Assembly: GCF_036320965.1 (NCBI RefSeq)
Contig: NC_092235.1
Coordinates: 2,478,028-2,542,027, forward strand
Source of the DNA: Panulirus ornatus
Lineage: Eukaryota > Arthropoda > Malacostraca > Decapoda > Palinuridae
Direction of reading: 5' to 3'
DNA: 64,000 nucleotides
Position numbers and translations under genes: made by a program
Part shown: positions 1 through 11,182 of the stretch, in pieces
How the letters are laid out: each line of letters opens with the position of its first letter
How positions within the stretch are numbered: position 1 is the stretch's first letter
Notes under the pieces: generated by a model
What the model was told of the DNA's origin: nothing
Database searches by the model: none
Seen by the model: the letters and a program-made list of their open reading frames with translations, nothing else

Positions 1-124
1 GTAAATAAAGTATACAAGTAATGGGAGTGTGTGTTTGTGGTGGTAGTGGGTGGGTGTGTTAAGCGTGGAAAGGAAGGCCTGTTAAAGTCCTTTTTTGTAG
101 ACTGGAGGTTTGAAAACGGGATTT

Positions 125-380
125 AACGGGCCTCGGTGCCTCTATATATGGTGAAATACGTGCTTGCCATTGGTTGACAATGATCTACCAATGAGAGGGC
201 TGCATTTGATATAGTTTGATAAGTTGTAAGGATGAAATTCCTATGTATTGTTTGGGTTAGGTAAAGTAATCAAGTAATCTCGTCTTCGGTGGTGCGAGCG
301 CGTTTTGTGTACTAGCAGACACAAACTCCCTCCCTATTGGCTGAAGGAAAGCCATAAGCTCCGCCCACCCTGCCTCACTT
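125..380 (-). promoter_or_regulatory. CCAAT/TATA promoter-like block, left arm
   Basis: Mirror image of 55250-55500. On the minus strand the order is GC-box-like element, CCAAT, CCAAT, TATATA, pointing off the left edge of the window. The rest of 1-690 shows no gene. Confidence 0.33.
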
Positions 381-1158
381 GATCCGGATGAAGGTTGAAA
401 GGCAATTCTATACAATTATCTCTATGTATATAGGGAAAAAAGTAAAATATGATGGTGTCATAAGATAGAGCTTGCTGTGTTGTCTATGTTCCATAAGATA
501 CATACAAAGAAAAATGCACATTTCACAAAAAGCACACGATGATAGGCACAGAAGGTACAACTGCTACTTTTACGTCCATCTGACCCGGTATATATAAGAA
601 TGTTCCTATGTATACATCATCTTTTCTAGCCATTCGAGAAGGTTCTTGCTGCTCCTGTCTCGACCACGTGTTAACCACGTGGTTGATGGAGGATTAACCT
701 CCAGATCCCACGAAGAAAGAAGAAAGAAGACAGAAGACAGAAGACAGAAGACTGAAGAAAGAAGAGAGAAGAAAGAAGTGGATTGTAACGTTGCCTCCCG
801 CGTTGGTCCTTCCCGCGGGAGACCGTTACGGTGACGACGCCGGCAGGCTGTTCCCTCACCACCCTCGCTGCTCCCCACACCCCCGCGTTGCCTCCACTCC
901 ATCTTCACATCCTTTTTTATTTTCTTATATTTTATCATCCATCATCCATCTCTCGACCGTTTGGCTTGAGCAATCTCTACCCCAGCTTCCCCAACCCATT
1001 CTGGAAAACTCATTTTCCTGAGGAGTGGAGGCTGGAGTGGACCTGTTCTCACCTGACGGGGTGGAGACCCTCACACTATCTCTTACCTCTCCCCTACCTT
1101 GGACCGTCGAGCCTCCCTCACTCACGTTTTCTCGCACTAGGACACTGATGCCACCAAC

Positions 1159-2721
1159 ATGCCGCCCGACATACGTCTAAAATCCCTCAAAACTGATTGC
1201 CCCCCTCCTTCCACGTTCGAACTCCTGTCCATCGTCTTTAAGACCACTGAGATCCGTCCTACTAGGGTCATTCAATTCCCTCGAACAAATACCAGTTTAA
1301 GATTTGCTTGGGCAAATATAGTGATCTAGATAGAATCCTATCTAAGCCTCTCCTTGATGAACTAGCTAAAAAAAAACTACCAAATCGTTCAGGACCGCTG
1401 CCCCCTTCAAGCTAGATGTACTATTATTGCCTACAATGTTGATGACTCTATCTTGTCCCTCAGCCCTTCGGAGATTGTTGAAGCCATCAATGGTGAAAAC
1501 AATGACGTTAATGTCATCAACGTCTATAAACCGAATAACTCCAGATCAATAAAGATACAATGTTCAAACCCGACCGAGGCCGATCGCCTGCTCTCCCAGG
1601 GAGTCCTGTTCCCCATGATCTCTGTGCCAGCAAAATCCCTGAAGAAAGATGAACATCTCGACGTACAACAATGTTTCAAATGTCTGAAATACGGACATGA
1701 GACTAAGAACTGTAAAGAACCCCACCAAACCTGTAGTCAATGCGCGGAAACTGGTCATGGTTTTCGTGAGTGCAAGGTTCAGGCAGCGAAGTGTGTCAAC
1801 TGTAAAGGTAGACATGTTGCTGTATCTGGGCTGTGCCCACGTAGAAAGGAGCAACTCCGCGCAGTGCGTCAGGCACAAAAATCCAACTCACCTCCTTCCA
1901 CAAACCCTCACCTTTACGCAACAGTTGCTGCTGCTGCTGCTCCTCCCCCTGCCACCCAAGCTTCTCCTATCCCAACTACTAATTCTTCAGACCTCCTCAC
2001 CCTACAAGGTAGGATGCATGCGTGCTACCTAAAAGCGTCGTTCCTGAGCAGGGAAGATAAGTCGGAATTCATCAGAATTTTCGATTTGCTGCTTGCTCAT
2101 AACAACCTACCCAATGTACGAGCTCCACCTGAACTCCTCAGCTCCCCCGCCACCAACCATCCATCTCCGACCCCTGTCTCGTCCGCCACCCTGACCCCTA
2201 ACGAAAACGTATCCCAGGAGACCCCCAGTAACACTTCCAACTCTCCCCCAACTACTCAACCTGTCACCCTCCCAACTTCCAATACCCCCTCCGCACCCTC
2301 TAACACATCTCCATCCACAACCCCCCAACCCAACACCAGCAATCCTACTGTCTCTCCAAATACCGATTCCTCTCCCACCCCCACCGTCCCAACTTCCACC
2401 ACCACGACAGTTCCTCCCGATCATCCACACACCAATCCCCCCCTCCCCCCTTCCCCATCCCTCCGTCCAACCCCTAACCCTCCCAGAGGAGCCCCAGCAC
2501 CTGACCTTGCCGACACACCAGACAACCCACCAACGGTCAACCTCGACCTTCAAATTGTCGACAATGACCCTCTCCTCTCCCCTCTCCCCTCTCCTGACCC
2601 CTCAACAGATATATCCCGACCCAAGACTAGAAACATGATACACGTGAAACACTCAAACGGTTCGTCAACGGCATTCATCGACAACAGACACAGAAGGCCA
2701 ATAAACTTCCATAAATCGTAA
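1159..2721 (+). pseudogene. LINE ORF1 (Gag-like, CCHC zinc knuckles), frameshifted
   Basis: RNA-binding Gag-like protein of the LINE. The ATG at 1159 (MPPDIRLKSLK...) opens a frame lost near 1285 and again around a nine-A run (1368-1376). The long frame then runs to 2721. It has three knuckles in a row: CFKCLKYGHETKNC, CSQCAETGHGFREC and a third, C-x2-C-x3-H-x6-C. These are followed by a long Pro/Thr/Ser-rich low-complexity region (about 2120-2560). The role is known for this family: binding LINE RNA. The frameshifts mean this copy is probably dead. Confidence 0.8.
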
Positions 2722-2732
2722 AATGCTAAAAC

Positions 2733-5460
2733 GTGCGCAGCTATCACAATGACCGTCATCTGATTGCCACTCTCCTCGAAGGGAAGAGACCCGATGTTGT
2801 GATACTTAACATCACATGTATCACCAACGGATACAAAATTAGACATTGCGGGTATACATCACGACAGTCTCCAGACAGTAGACACGAGGGAGTCGCTATT
2901 CTCATACGCAACACCATCGAACACGAATACCTCGCCACCTCATGGCAATACGAACACTTTCTAGCAGGTAAGATAAACACAATACATGGCTTCATTATTT
3001 TCTGCACTACATACTCTCGACCCAACACTACCATTCCACTCCTTGATCTCTACACACTATTCAGTCACACACATATCCCAGTCTACCTTCTAGCTAACCT
3101 CAACGCCCAACACAGAACCTTCCACCACAACAGAAACAATTCTCATGGTGATGACTTACTCGCTTTATACTCTTACAAACGTCTTAACTTCCTAGGTCCT
3201 TACTTCTACACTGTCTTCACTGGCCAAGGAGGAAAAAGCAGACCTGATCTTGTCTTCTCCAACAGAGCCAGTAATTATCTTCATAATTTGCCATCTCCAG
3301 GACCACTGTGTGGTTCCGAACACATCCCTATCTTTCCTCATCTCTCGTCTAACCCTATCGTCGTCCCATCACCCTCACACTACCACTACAAAAGAGCAGA
3401 CTGGGAGAAATTCAAAGAGATTCTCTCCAACTGCACTTACACCACAAACTACGAAAATCACCCAATAACACTAATAGACAGCAGAAATAGAACATATACA
3501 CGAAACAATCATACAGGCAGCTGACGCCTTCTATCCCCAGATCTTCATTTACTTCAAGATACTCCTTCTTCCCTTCTTCCAAAACAACCAGACTCATCTC
3601 GTGCTACCGTCGACGCTTTGAGCAAAACAGATATCGTTTGGGCATAGTTCAGTGCGACTTCACATCCCTAAGAAACAACACACTCAACAGCCTTCTAGAA
3701 GACCAAAATAGAGACTGAAAATCTCTTATCACCACAACAGAACAACACCGAATCAAATCTCAAGAGTTTTGGAACAGAATCCGAAAGCTCAAAAGAATAC
3801 CAAAAAAGACTTTAATAGGCTAAATGACGACAACACTCTACACCATAACCCACAAGACATTGCCAACATTTGTCAAAAACTCTGGGAAGGTATCTTTCAC
3901 CCTCACCCCCCCCCCCCTCACCCTGTGGCGTACGAAAATACTCAAATTGTCACACAACACATACAAAACAGATCCAGTCACTTCTACACAGAACAGATCA
4001 TACACCTCCAATCGCTTTCACACAACCACCTTCTCACAACTCCAATAAGATCGAGCGAGGTCAAATTCCTCCTCCTCAAATCACCCAAAGTAGCTCCAGG
4101 TAATTCAGGCATTGGTTACCAGCTACTTACACATCTCCCTGAGAACACTATTAGAGTCATCACCTTCCTCTTCAACGTGGCACTAGCCTCTGGCTATTTT
4201 CCCGCGATCTTCAAAACTGCAACAACCATGATGATATCTAAACCCAACAAATCCAACAGAGACCCAGTGAACTACAGACCCATCAGCCTACTTGAGTCCA
4301 CTGGGAAGACATTTGAAAGAATCTTAAACAACAGACTTAGACAACACCTAACAAACAACAACCTACTCTCACACAAACAGTTTGGCTTTCATCAACATCG
4401 CTCCACACGAGATTAACTCAACATCATTATGAAGTACATAAAAACAACACGCGAACACACAAAATGACCGCACTCATCACAAAAGATGTTGAAAAAGCCT
4501 TTGACACCGTGTGGCACGATGGATTGAGGTTTAAACCAAGCACCCAATTCGAACTCCCACGACCCAACATTAAGCTTCTCTCTAACTATCTTAAGCAACA
4601 TAAAAACCCAAATCAATTACAGAAACAATTATACAAACTACTTCTTCCTTAATGCCGGTGTACCTCAAATCTCCGTGCTGGCCCCCACTCTCTACACACT
4701 CTACACAAATGATCTTCCCAATCCTATACACCTGGACTCCATCACTCTCCAATATGCAGATGATGTCACACAGCTAATCAGAGCCAGAACCCTCACACAC
4801 CTAATCAGCAAAACACAACAGGAAATTGACCACGTTTCGCTTTGGGAGTTAGAATGGAGGATTAGATAAAATCCTGCTGAATCCAACATATCATACTTTA
4901 ATGTACTTCAGAGGTACAACATAAGTAATGTTTACCTGCACTCCCGTATACACCGACATTTACCCATTCCCATCTCAAACACCAACACTGTCCTGGGTCT
5001 AAACTATGATGTACACCTGAGAATGAGCCGACATATTCAGTCTAAAGCGGCTATTGCGAGAGCGGAGCTCGCTAAATTGTATAGATTTAGAGAGGCGGAA
5101 TTCAAAACCAAATTGCACCTCTACAAAGCATTAATCCGACCACTTATCACTTAGGCCCCTTCAGCTCCTGAACTCGGAGCTTAATTTAACATCTGTGCAC
5201 TCCAAATCATTCAAAACAAAGCTCTACGTTGAGTTTTTAACATCAAATGGCACGAGTTCATCAGAAACACAAAACTTCACGATAGAGCACGAATCCCTCC
5301 TCTAAACATCTACTGGAGGATATTGTTTGAAAGACAAGTAGAACGATTTCAAATACATCATACTCACTGGATTGATTACTTCAACAATCTCCTGGGAATA
5401 GATCACCCAGGTAACATGTTCAATATACAACCTGGACAACATCCAGTGCCAATATATTAA
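2733..5460 (+). pseudogene. LINE ORF2 (endonuclease-reverse transcriptase), broken
   Basis: The frame starts VRSYHNDRHLIATLLEG and lacks an ATG at that point. The AP-type endonuclease (2733-3524) has a PDVVILN strand and a GSEHIPIF segment where other copies read GSDHIPIF, so the catalytic Asp of the SDH motif is changed. The reverse transcriptase follows in pieces: NYRPISLLE (about 4270), DVEKAFDTVWHDGL (about 4485) and QYADDVTQL (about 4750). Stops and frameshifts near 3524, 4416, 4869 and 5155 make it nonfunctional. The reading ends in PGQHPVPIY before a stop at 5458-5460. Confidence 0.8.
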
Positions 5461-5706
5461 AAACTAAAAACCTCTATAGATCTTGCTGCTAAGTCCGTGC
5501 GGGGAACGCCTTGGTAAAATCATTGTCGATCAGCCAGAGATACGATCCATCTCCTCCTATGTCATTAAAAAAAAAAGAAAAAAAAGCCCTCCACTCATCA
5601 TCTTTGCCCTACTTATCCTATTTTTCCTATGCAAGCTGGGTTAAGACCTGGCTCTTTCCCTCCCTCTAAAATTCACTTCCTCTAAGAATTGTTACTCTTT
5701 CCCTCC

Positions 5707-5709
<3 letters not shown>

Positions 5710-5802
<93 letters not shown>
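5710..5802. repeat. (CT)n microsatellite
   Basis: Near-perfect CT dinucleotide run of about 93 bp in the 3' UTR of LINE copy L1. The mirror (AG)n lies at 49847-49940. The tandem copy L2 has only a short CT stretch at the equivalent place (about 8412). Confidence 0.97.
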
Positions 5803-5805
<3 letters not shown>

Positions 5806-5845
5806 CCCGATCTTCCTTGGAAGGAACATTTCTATCATCGTCATT

Positions 5846-8460
5846 TTGGTTTGGACCTTACTTCCACACTGTCTTCACTGGCCTAGGGGGAAAAAGCCAG
5901 AACTGACCTTGTCTTCTCCAACAGAGACAGTAATTATCTTCAGAATTTCTTGTCTCCAGGACCCTAACCCTATCCTCGTCCCATCACCCTCACACTACCA
6001 CTACAAAAGAGCAGACTGGGGGAGCTTCAAAGACTCTCTCCAACTGCACTTACACCACAAACTACGAAAATCACCCAATAACACTAATAGACACAGAAAT
6101 AGAACATATACATGAAACAATCACACTAGCAGCTGACATTTCTATTCCCAAATCTTCATTTATCTCAAGATACTCCTTCTTCCTTTCTCCCAAAACAACA
6201 AGACTTCTCTCGTGCTATCGTCGACGCTTTGAACAAAACAGAAGTCGTTTGGGCCTAGTACGGTGGGACCTCACATCCCTACGAAACCACACACTCAACA
6301 GCCTTCTAGAAGACCACAGTAGACACTGGAAATCTCTCATCACTACAACAGAACAACACCGAATTAAATCTCCTCAAGAGTTTTGGAACAGAATCCGGAA
6401 ACTCAAAGGAATACCAAAAACAGACTTCAATCGGCTAAATGACGACAACACTCTACACCATAACCCACAAGACATTGCCAACATTTGTCAAAAACACTGG
6501 GAAGGTATCTTTCACCCTCACCCCCCTCACCCTCTGGCGTACGAAAACACTCAAATTGTCACACAACACATACAAAACAGATCCAGTCACTTCTACACAG
6601 AACAGATCATACACCTCCAATCGCTTTCACACGACCACCTTCTCACAACTCCCATAAGATCGAACGAGGTCAAATTCCTCCTCCTCAAATCACCCAAAGT
6701 AGCCCCAGGTAATTCAGGCATTGGTTACCAGCTACTTACACATCTCTCTAACAACACTATTAGAGCCATCACCTTCCTCTTCAACGCGGTACTAGCCTCT
6801 GGCTATTTTCCCGCGGCTTTCAAAACAGCAACAACCACAATGATACCTAAACCCAACAAATCCAACAGAGACCCAGTGAACTACAGACCCATCATTGTAC
6901 TTGAGTCCATTGGGAAGACATATGAAAGAATCATAAACAACAGACTTAGACAACACCTTACAAAAACAACAACCTACTCTCACACAAACAGTTTGGCTTT
7001 CATCAACATCGCTCCACACAAGATGAACTTAACATCATTACGAACTACATAAGAAACAACACGCGGACACACAAAATGACCGCACTAATCATCACAAAAG
7101 ATGTTGAAAAAGCCTTTGACACCGTGTGGCACGATGGATTGAGGTATAAACTAAGCACCCAATTCCAAGTCCCCCGACCCATCATTAAGCTTCTTTCTAA
7201 CTATCTTAGCAACAGAAAAACCCGAATCAAATACAGAAACATTTACTCAAACTACTTCTTCCTTAATGCCTGTGTACCCCAAGGCTCCGTGCTGGCCCCC
7301 ACTCTCTACACACTCTACACAAATGATCTTCCCAATCCTATACACCTGGACTCCATCACTCTCCAATATGCAGATGATGTCACGCAGCTAATCAGAGCCA
7401 GGACCCTCACACACTTAATCAATAGAACCCAACAGGAAATTGACCACGTTTCTCTCTGGGAGTTAAAATGGAGGATTAAAACAAATCCTGCAAAATCCAA
7501 CATATCCTACTTTAATGTACGTCAGAGATACAACGTAACTAATGTCTACCTGCACTCCCGTATACATCGACATTTACCCATTCCCATCTCAAACACCAAC
7601 ACTGTCCTTGGCCTAAACTATGATGTACACCTGAGAATGAACCGACATATACAGTGTAGAGCGGCTATTGCGAGAGCGGAGCTCGCAAAATTGTATAGAT
7701 TCAGAGAGGCGCAATTCAAATCCAAATTGCACCTCTACAAAGCATTAATACGACCTCTTATCACATACGCCCCTTCAGCTCTGGAACTCGGAGCCAAATC
7801 CAACATCCGTGCACTCCAAATCATTCAGAACAAAGCTCTACGTTGGGTTTTTAACATCAAATGGCACGAGTTCATCAGGAACACAGAACTTCACGAGACA
7901 GCACGAATCCCTCCTCTAAACATCTACTGGAGGATATTGTTTGAAAGACAAGTAGAGCGATTTCAAATACATCATACTCACTGGATTGATTACTTCAACA
8001 ATCTCCTGGGAATAGATCACCCAGGTAACATGTTTAATATACAACCTGGACAACATCCAGTGCCAATATATTAAAAAACTAAAAACCTATATAGATCTTG
8101 CTGCTAAGTCCGTGCGGGAAACGCCTTGGTAAAATCAGTGTCCATCGGCCAGAGATACGATCCATCTCCTCCTGTATCCCTTATAAAAATGAAAATGAAA
8201 AAGTAAAAAAGAAAGTAAATAAGTAATACAAAAAATAAAATAAAATAAATTGATAAAGAAATGGATATTAAAAAAGATAACTTAAATGAAACTTTGCCCT
8301 CCACTCATCATCTCCGCCCTTCTTAACCTATTTTTCCAATGCAAGCTGGGTTAAGCCTGGCTCTTTTCCTCCCTCTAAAATTCACTTCCTCTAACAATTC
8401 TTGCTCTTTCCCCCCCTCTCTTTTCCTGCCCCTCCTTGGAAGGGACTTATCTATCATCAT
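5846..8460 (+). mobile_element. Jockey-like LINE, 5'-truncated tandem copy L2
   Basis: Starts abruptly inside the endonuclease coding region (TTGGACCTTACTTCCACAC) right after the 3' UTR of L1 and runs through RT, stop (8072-8074) and the same 3' UTR, ending near 8456. The dimer occurs in both inverted arms, so it formed before the arms separated. 8460-8650 is otherwise unremarkable. Confidence 0.8.
6249..8074 (+). pseudogene. LINE ORF2 fragment (linker and reverse transcriptase), one frameshift
   Basis: Two long frames, 6249-7052 and 7076-8074, are separated by a frameshift in an A/C-rich stretch near 6960-7030. The first has the EN-RT linker and RT fingers (NYRPI). The second has DVEKAFDTVWHDGL (RT motif A), a VPQGSVLAPTLYTLYTND block (motif B) and QYADDVTQL (motif C, catalytic DD), then the thumb and C-terminal region ending PVPIY. 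It is better preserved than L1 but cannot give full-length ORF2. Confidence 0.8.
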
Positions 8461-8656
8461 TATTGGTTCATTGGCATCACAGGCGGCAGCGTCAGCTAGC
8501 ACATCCACCTTATAAAATGAATGAAACTTAAAATATGGATTTATGAATTGCTTTTTATTAAGAGAAACTCTGCAAAGACAAAGAAGACCTGGGGACGCGA
8601 GGGGAGGAGGTAGTTGCCAGATACCGCGATATTTGTCCAAAACATTTTGCAGACTA

Positions 8657-8717
8657 TGACGTCACTACTTGAGGCAATGTACCTGCTGGAGTGATGACGT
8701 CATGGAGGTTGACGTCA
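8657..8717. promoter_or_regulatory. Cluster of three perfect CRE sites (TGACGTCA)
   Basis: TGACGTCA occurs at 8657-8664, 8695-8702 and 8710-8717; the second overlaps the A of the ATG at 8702. This palindrome is the classical CREB/ATF binding site. The cluster is kept on the other arm (mirror about 46898-46958). No TATA box is visible. Confidence 0.6.
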
Positions 8718-8918
8718 CCAGGTGTGTTGTAGCTGGAGTATTGTTAGTGTTGTGGCAGGTGAGCCTCATCAGCCACCCACAGTGGTTCACTACCATCCTG
8801 GATGGTGGTCAAAATATAGTCAACAATATTAGTAATGATGGCGTTATTTTAGGTGACATTAATGGCGGCGGCTGTATTGGCGACTCATATAATGTGAGAG
8901 AAGTTGTCTTATGCTCAC
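8702..8918 (+). CDS. Putative first coding exon with signal peptide, left arm
   Basis: An open 72-codon segment from ATG 8702 to a good splice donor (CAC|GTGAGT at 8919). Residues 1-24 look like a signal peptide: a short N-terminus with Arg, then VVAGVLLVLWQVSLIS. The rest is Asn/Gly/Asp-rich (NNISNDGVILGDINGGG). The same frame, ATG and donor are kept on the right arm with a single substitution (His/Gln) inside the 72 codons. Three CRE sites sit at its 5' end. I do not recognise the product, and no following exon was found before the satellites begin at about 9122. It could also be chance conservation between recent duplicates. Confidence 0.35.
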
Positions 8919-9121
8919 GTGAGTACCTGACCTTGTTCAAATGACAATGTTAATATATCATTATCATCATGATCATCATCATGTATGTGTAGTGATGATG
9001 ATGATGATGAACATTAATGATGGTGTAAACATGACCCAGAAAGATGGGCCAGGAAGATGATGGCTATTAGACACATTGGTTGTGGCAAGAAATATTGTGG
9101 ACACCAAGTTAGCGTTGTAAG

Positions 9122-9645
9122 ATGGGACACCTGCACTCACACCCACCCACCCAGGCTGACCTGCACTCACACCCACCCAGGCTGACCTGCACTCACACCC
9201 ACCCACCCACCCAGGCTGACCTGCACTCACACCCACCCAGGCTGACCTGCACTCACACCCACCCACCCACCCAGGCTGACCTGCACTCACACCCACCCAC
9301 CCACCCAGGCTGACCTGCACTCACACCCACCCACCCACCCAGGCTGACCTGCACTCACACCCACCCACCCACCCAGGCTGACCTGCACTCACACCCACCC
9401 ACCCACCCACCCACCCACCCAACCCACCCACCCAGCCAACCAGCCAGCCACCCAGCCAGCCATATAACTGACCCCCAGACAGCCACCCACCCACCCACAT
9501 AACTGACCCCAGCCACCCAGCCAGCCACCCAGCCAGCCACCCACATAACTAACAGCCACCCAGCCACCCAGCCAGCCAGCCACCCAGCCACCCACATAAC
9601 TAACAGCCACCCAGCCACCCACCCAGCCACCCAGCCACCCAGGGT
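9122..9645. repeat. CCCA-rich minisatellite, left arm
   Basis: Tandem units combining AGGCTGACCTGCACTCACAC with variable numbers of CCCA, giving 28-36 bp periods to about 9410. CCAGCCAGCCACC-type units with TAACTGACC or TAACTAACAG spacers follow. It is about 520 bp against about 1,860 bp on the right arm. The long readable frames in it come from the absence of stops in the unit. Confidence 0.95.
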
Positions 9646-9857
9646 GAGCCACATAACATGTAGCAGAGGAGGATGGTACAGCTGGTGTAGTAGGTCGACC
9701 AGCTGCTCTCCTTCTGGCAGCTGGTCGTTTTCTGTGATGAGAAAACGTTCTCTACTTACGGGCGCCCCGTACAGCAGCAGGTCAGGTTGGGCCACAATGC
9801 TCTACCCTGAGCCGGATCCATTTGACCTGGTCGTGCACGACAACTGCCCCATCCACA
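9646..9857 (-). other. Conserved non-satellite segment between arrays, left arm
   Basis: About 210 bp of complex sequence between two satellites, kept on the other arm at 44405-44614. On the minus strand it reads AQPDLLLYGAPVSRERFLI and onward through a Leu/Glu-rich stretch, but the frame is broken near 9798 relative to the right copy. It could be an exon remnant. No family was recognised. Confidence 0.35.
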
Positions 9858-10018
9858 GGTGTGGGTGGGTGGGTGGGTGGGTCGGTGGGTCGGTGGGTCG
9901 GTCGGTCGGTCGGTCGGTCGGTCGGTGGGTGGGTGGGTCGGTGGGTGGGTGGGTGGGTGGGTGGGTGGGTGGGTCGGTCGGTCGGTGGGTGGGTGGGTGG
10001 TGGGTGGGTGGGTCGGGG
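9858..10018. repeat. (GGGT/CGGT)n array
   Basis: Tetranucleotide run of GGGT and CGGT, about 160 bp. The right arm has only about 45 bp (near 44370-44413). Confidence 0.95.
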
Positions 10019-10136
10019 TGTTAAGGTGTGGTTTGAGCCCCACTGGGCAATGTTGCCCCGCCCACCAACCACATCCCCTCCCTGACCTACCTGACCTGCC
10101 CTGACCTGACCTGACCTGAACCCCACTGAACATGAA

Positions 10137-10890
10137 TCCAGACTTGCCACACCATGTCATCACTGATGATGATGACGTCAACACCACCACATCATGACGT
10201 CATCATCATCATCATGTCATCACTGATGATGACGTCAAACACCACCACATCACACTTGTTGACGTCATCATCATCATGATGTCATCAGTGATGAGGGTCA
10301 ACACCACCACCATATCACACTTGCTGACGTCATCATCATCATCATCATCATGTCATCACTGATGACGTCAACACCACCACATTACATTTGCTGGCGTCAT
10401 CATCATCATCATCATGTCATCACTGATGACGTCAACACCACCACTTGACACTTGCTGACGTCATCATGATGTCATCAGTGATGACGTCAACACATGACAC
10501 TTGGTGACGTCATCATGATGTCATCAGTGATGAGGTCAACACCACATGACACTTGGTGACGTCGTCATGATGTCATCAGTGATGAGGTCAACACAACATG
10601 ACACTTGGTGACGTCATAATGATGTCATTAGTGATGAGGTTAACACCACATGACACTTGGTGACGCCATCATGATGATGTCATCAGTGATGACGTCAACA
10701 CATGACACTTGGTGACTGCATCATCATGATGTCATCAGTGATGAGGTCAACACCACATGACACTTGGTGACGTCGTCATGATGTCATCAGTGATGAGGTC
10801 AACACACATCACACTTGTTGACGTCATCATCATCATGATGTCATCAGTGATGAGGTCAACACCACATGACACTTGGTGACGTCGTCATGA
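10137..10890. repeat. CRE-like minisatellite, left arm
   Basis: Units of about 55-65 bp built from GACGTCATCATCATGATG, TCATCAGTGATGAGGTCAAC and ACCACATGACACTTGGTGAC. Many units carry TGACGTCA or one-base variants, and the TCATCA/TGATGA pairs make each unit partly self-complementary. The right arm keeps about two units (44130-44245). Short (GACCT)n and (TCC)n runs flank it at 10080-10125 and 10960-10995. Confidence 0.9.
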
Positions 10891-11108
10891 TGGTAGTCTT
10901 GTGTTGATGATCAGGTCAGGTCAGGTCAGGTCAGGTTTGGTGGCTGGCTGATTCTAAATATGGCCTCCTCCTCCTCCTCCTCCTCCTCCTCCTCCGTTGT
11001 TCTCTGGTGATGGAGATATGATGATATAATTACATACAACATACCATCATTATTGTGGCATCAAGAGAAATGGCTTCCTACAAGTAGCATTGGTTGATTT
11101 ACGATGAA

Positions 11109-11139
<31 letters not shown>

Positions 11140-11182
11140 CATCCACAGATAATGGTGACGGTGACGAGCCCAACCTAGAAAG

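Larger units (their letters stand above)
700..5845 (+). mobile_element. Jockey-like non-LTR retrotransposon, copy L1
   Basis: Full-length but decayed LINE. The 5' UTR starts near a purine-rich run (712-780), the point where homology to the third copy (26790) also stops. ORF1 (1159-2721) has zinc knuckles and ORF2 (2733-5460) has endonuclease and reverse transcriptase. A 3' UTR of about 380 bp holds an internal (CT)n tract (5710-5802). It is followed directly by the truncated copy L2, giving a head-to-tail dimer. The Jockey assignment rests on the ORF1/ORF2 layout and on RT motifs seen in the better copies. Confidence 0.85.

Noticed and set aside
9644..10024. Plus-strand Cys/Ser/Gly-rich frame (MSHITCSRGGW...)
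   Set aside because: Shadow of the conserved minus-strand segment running into the GGGT array.
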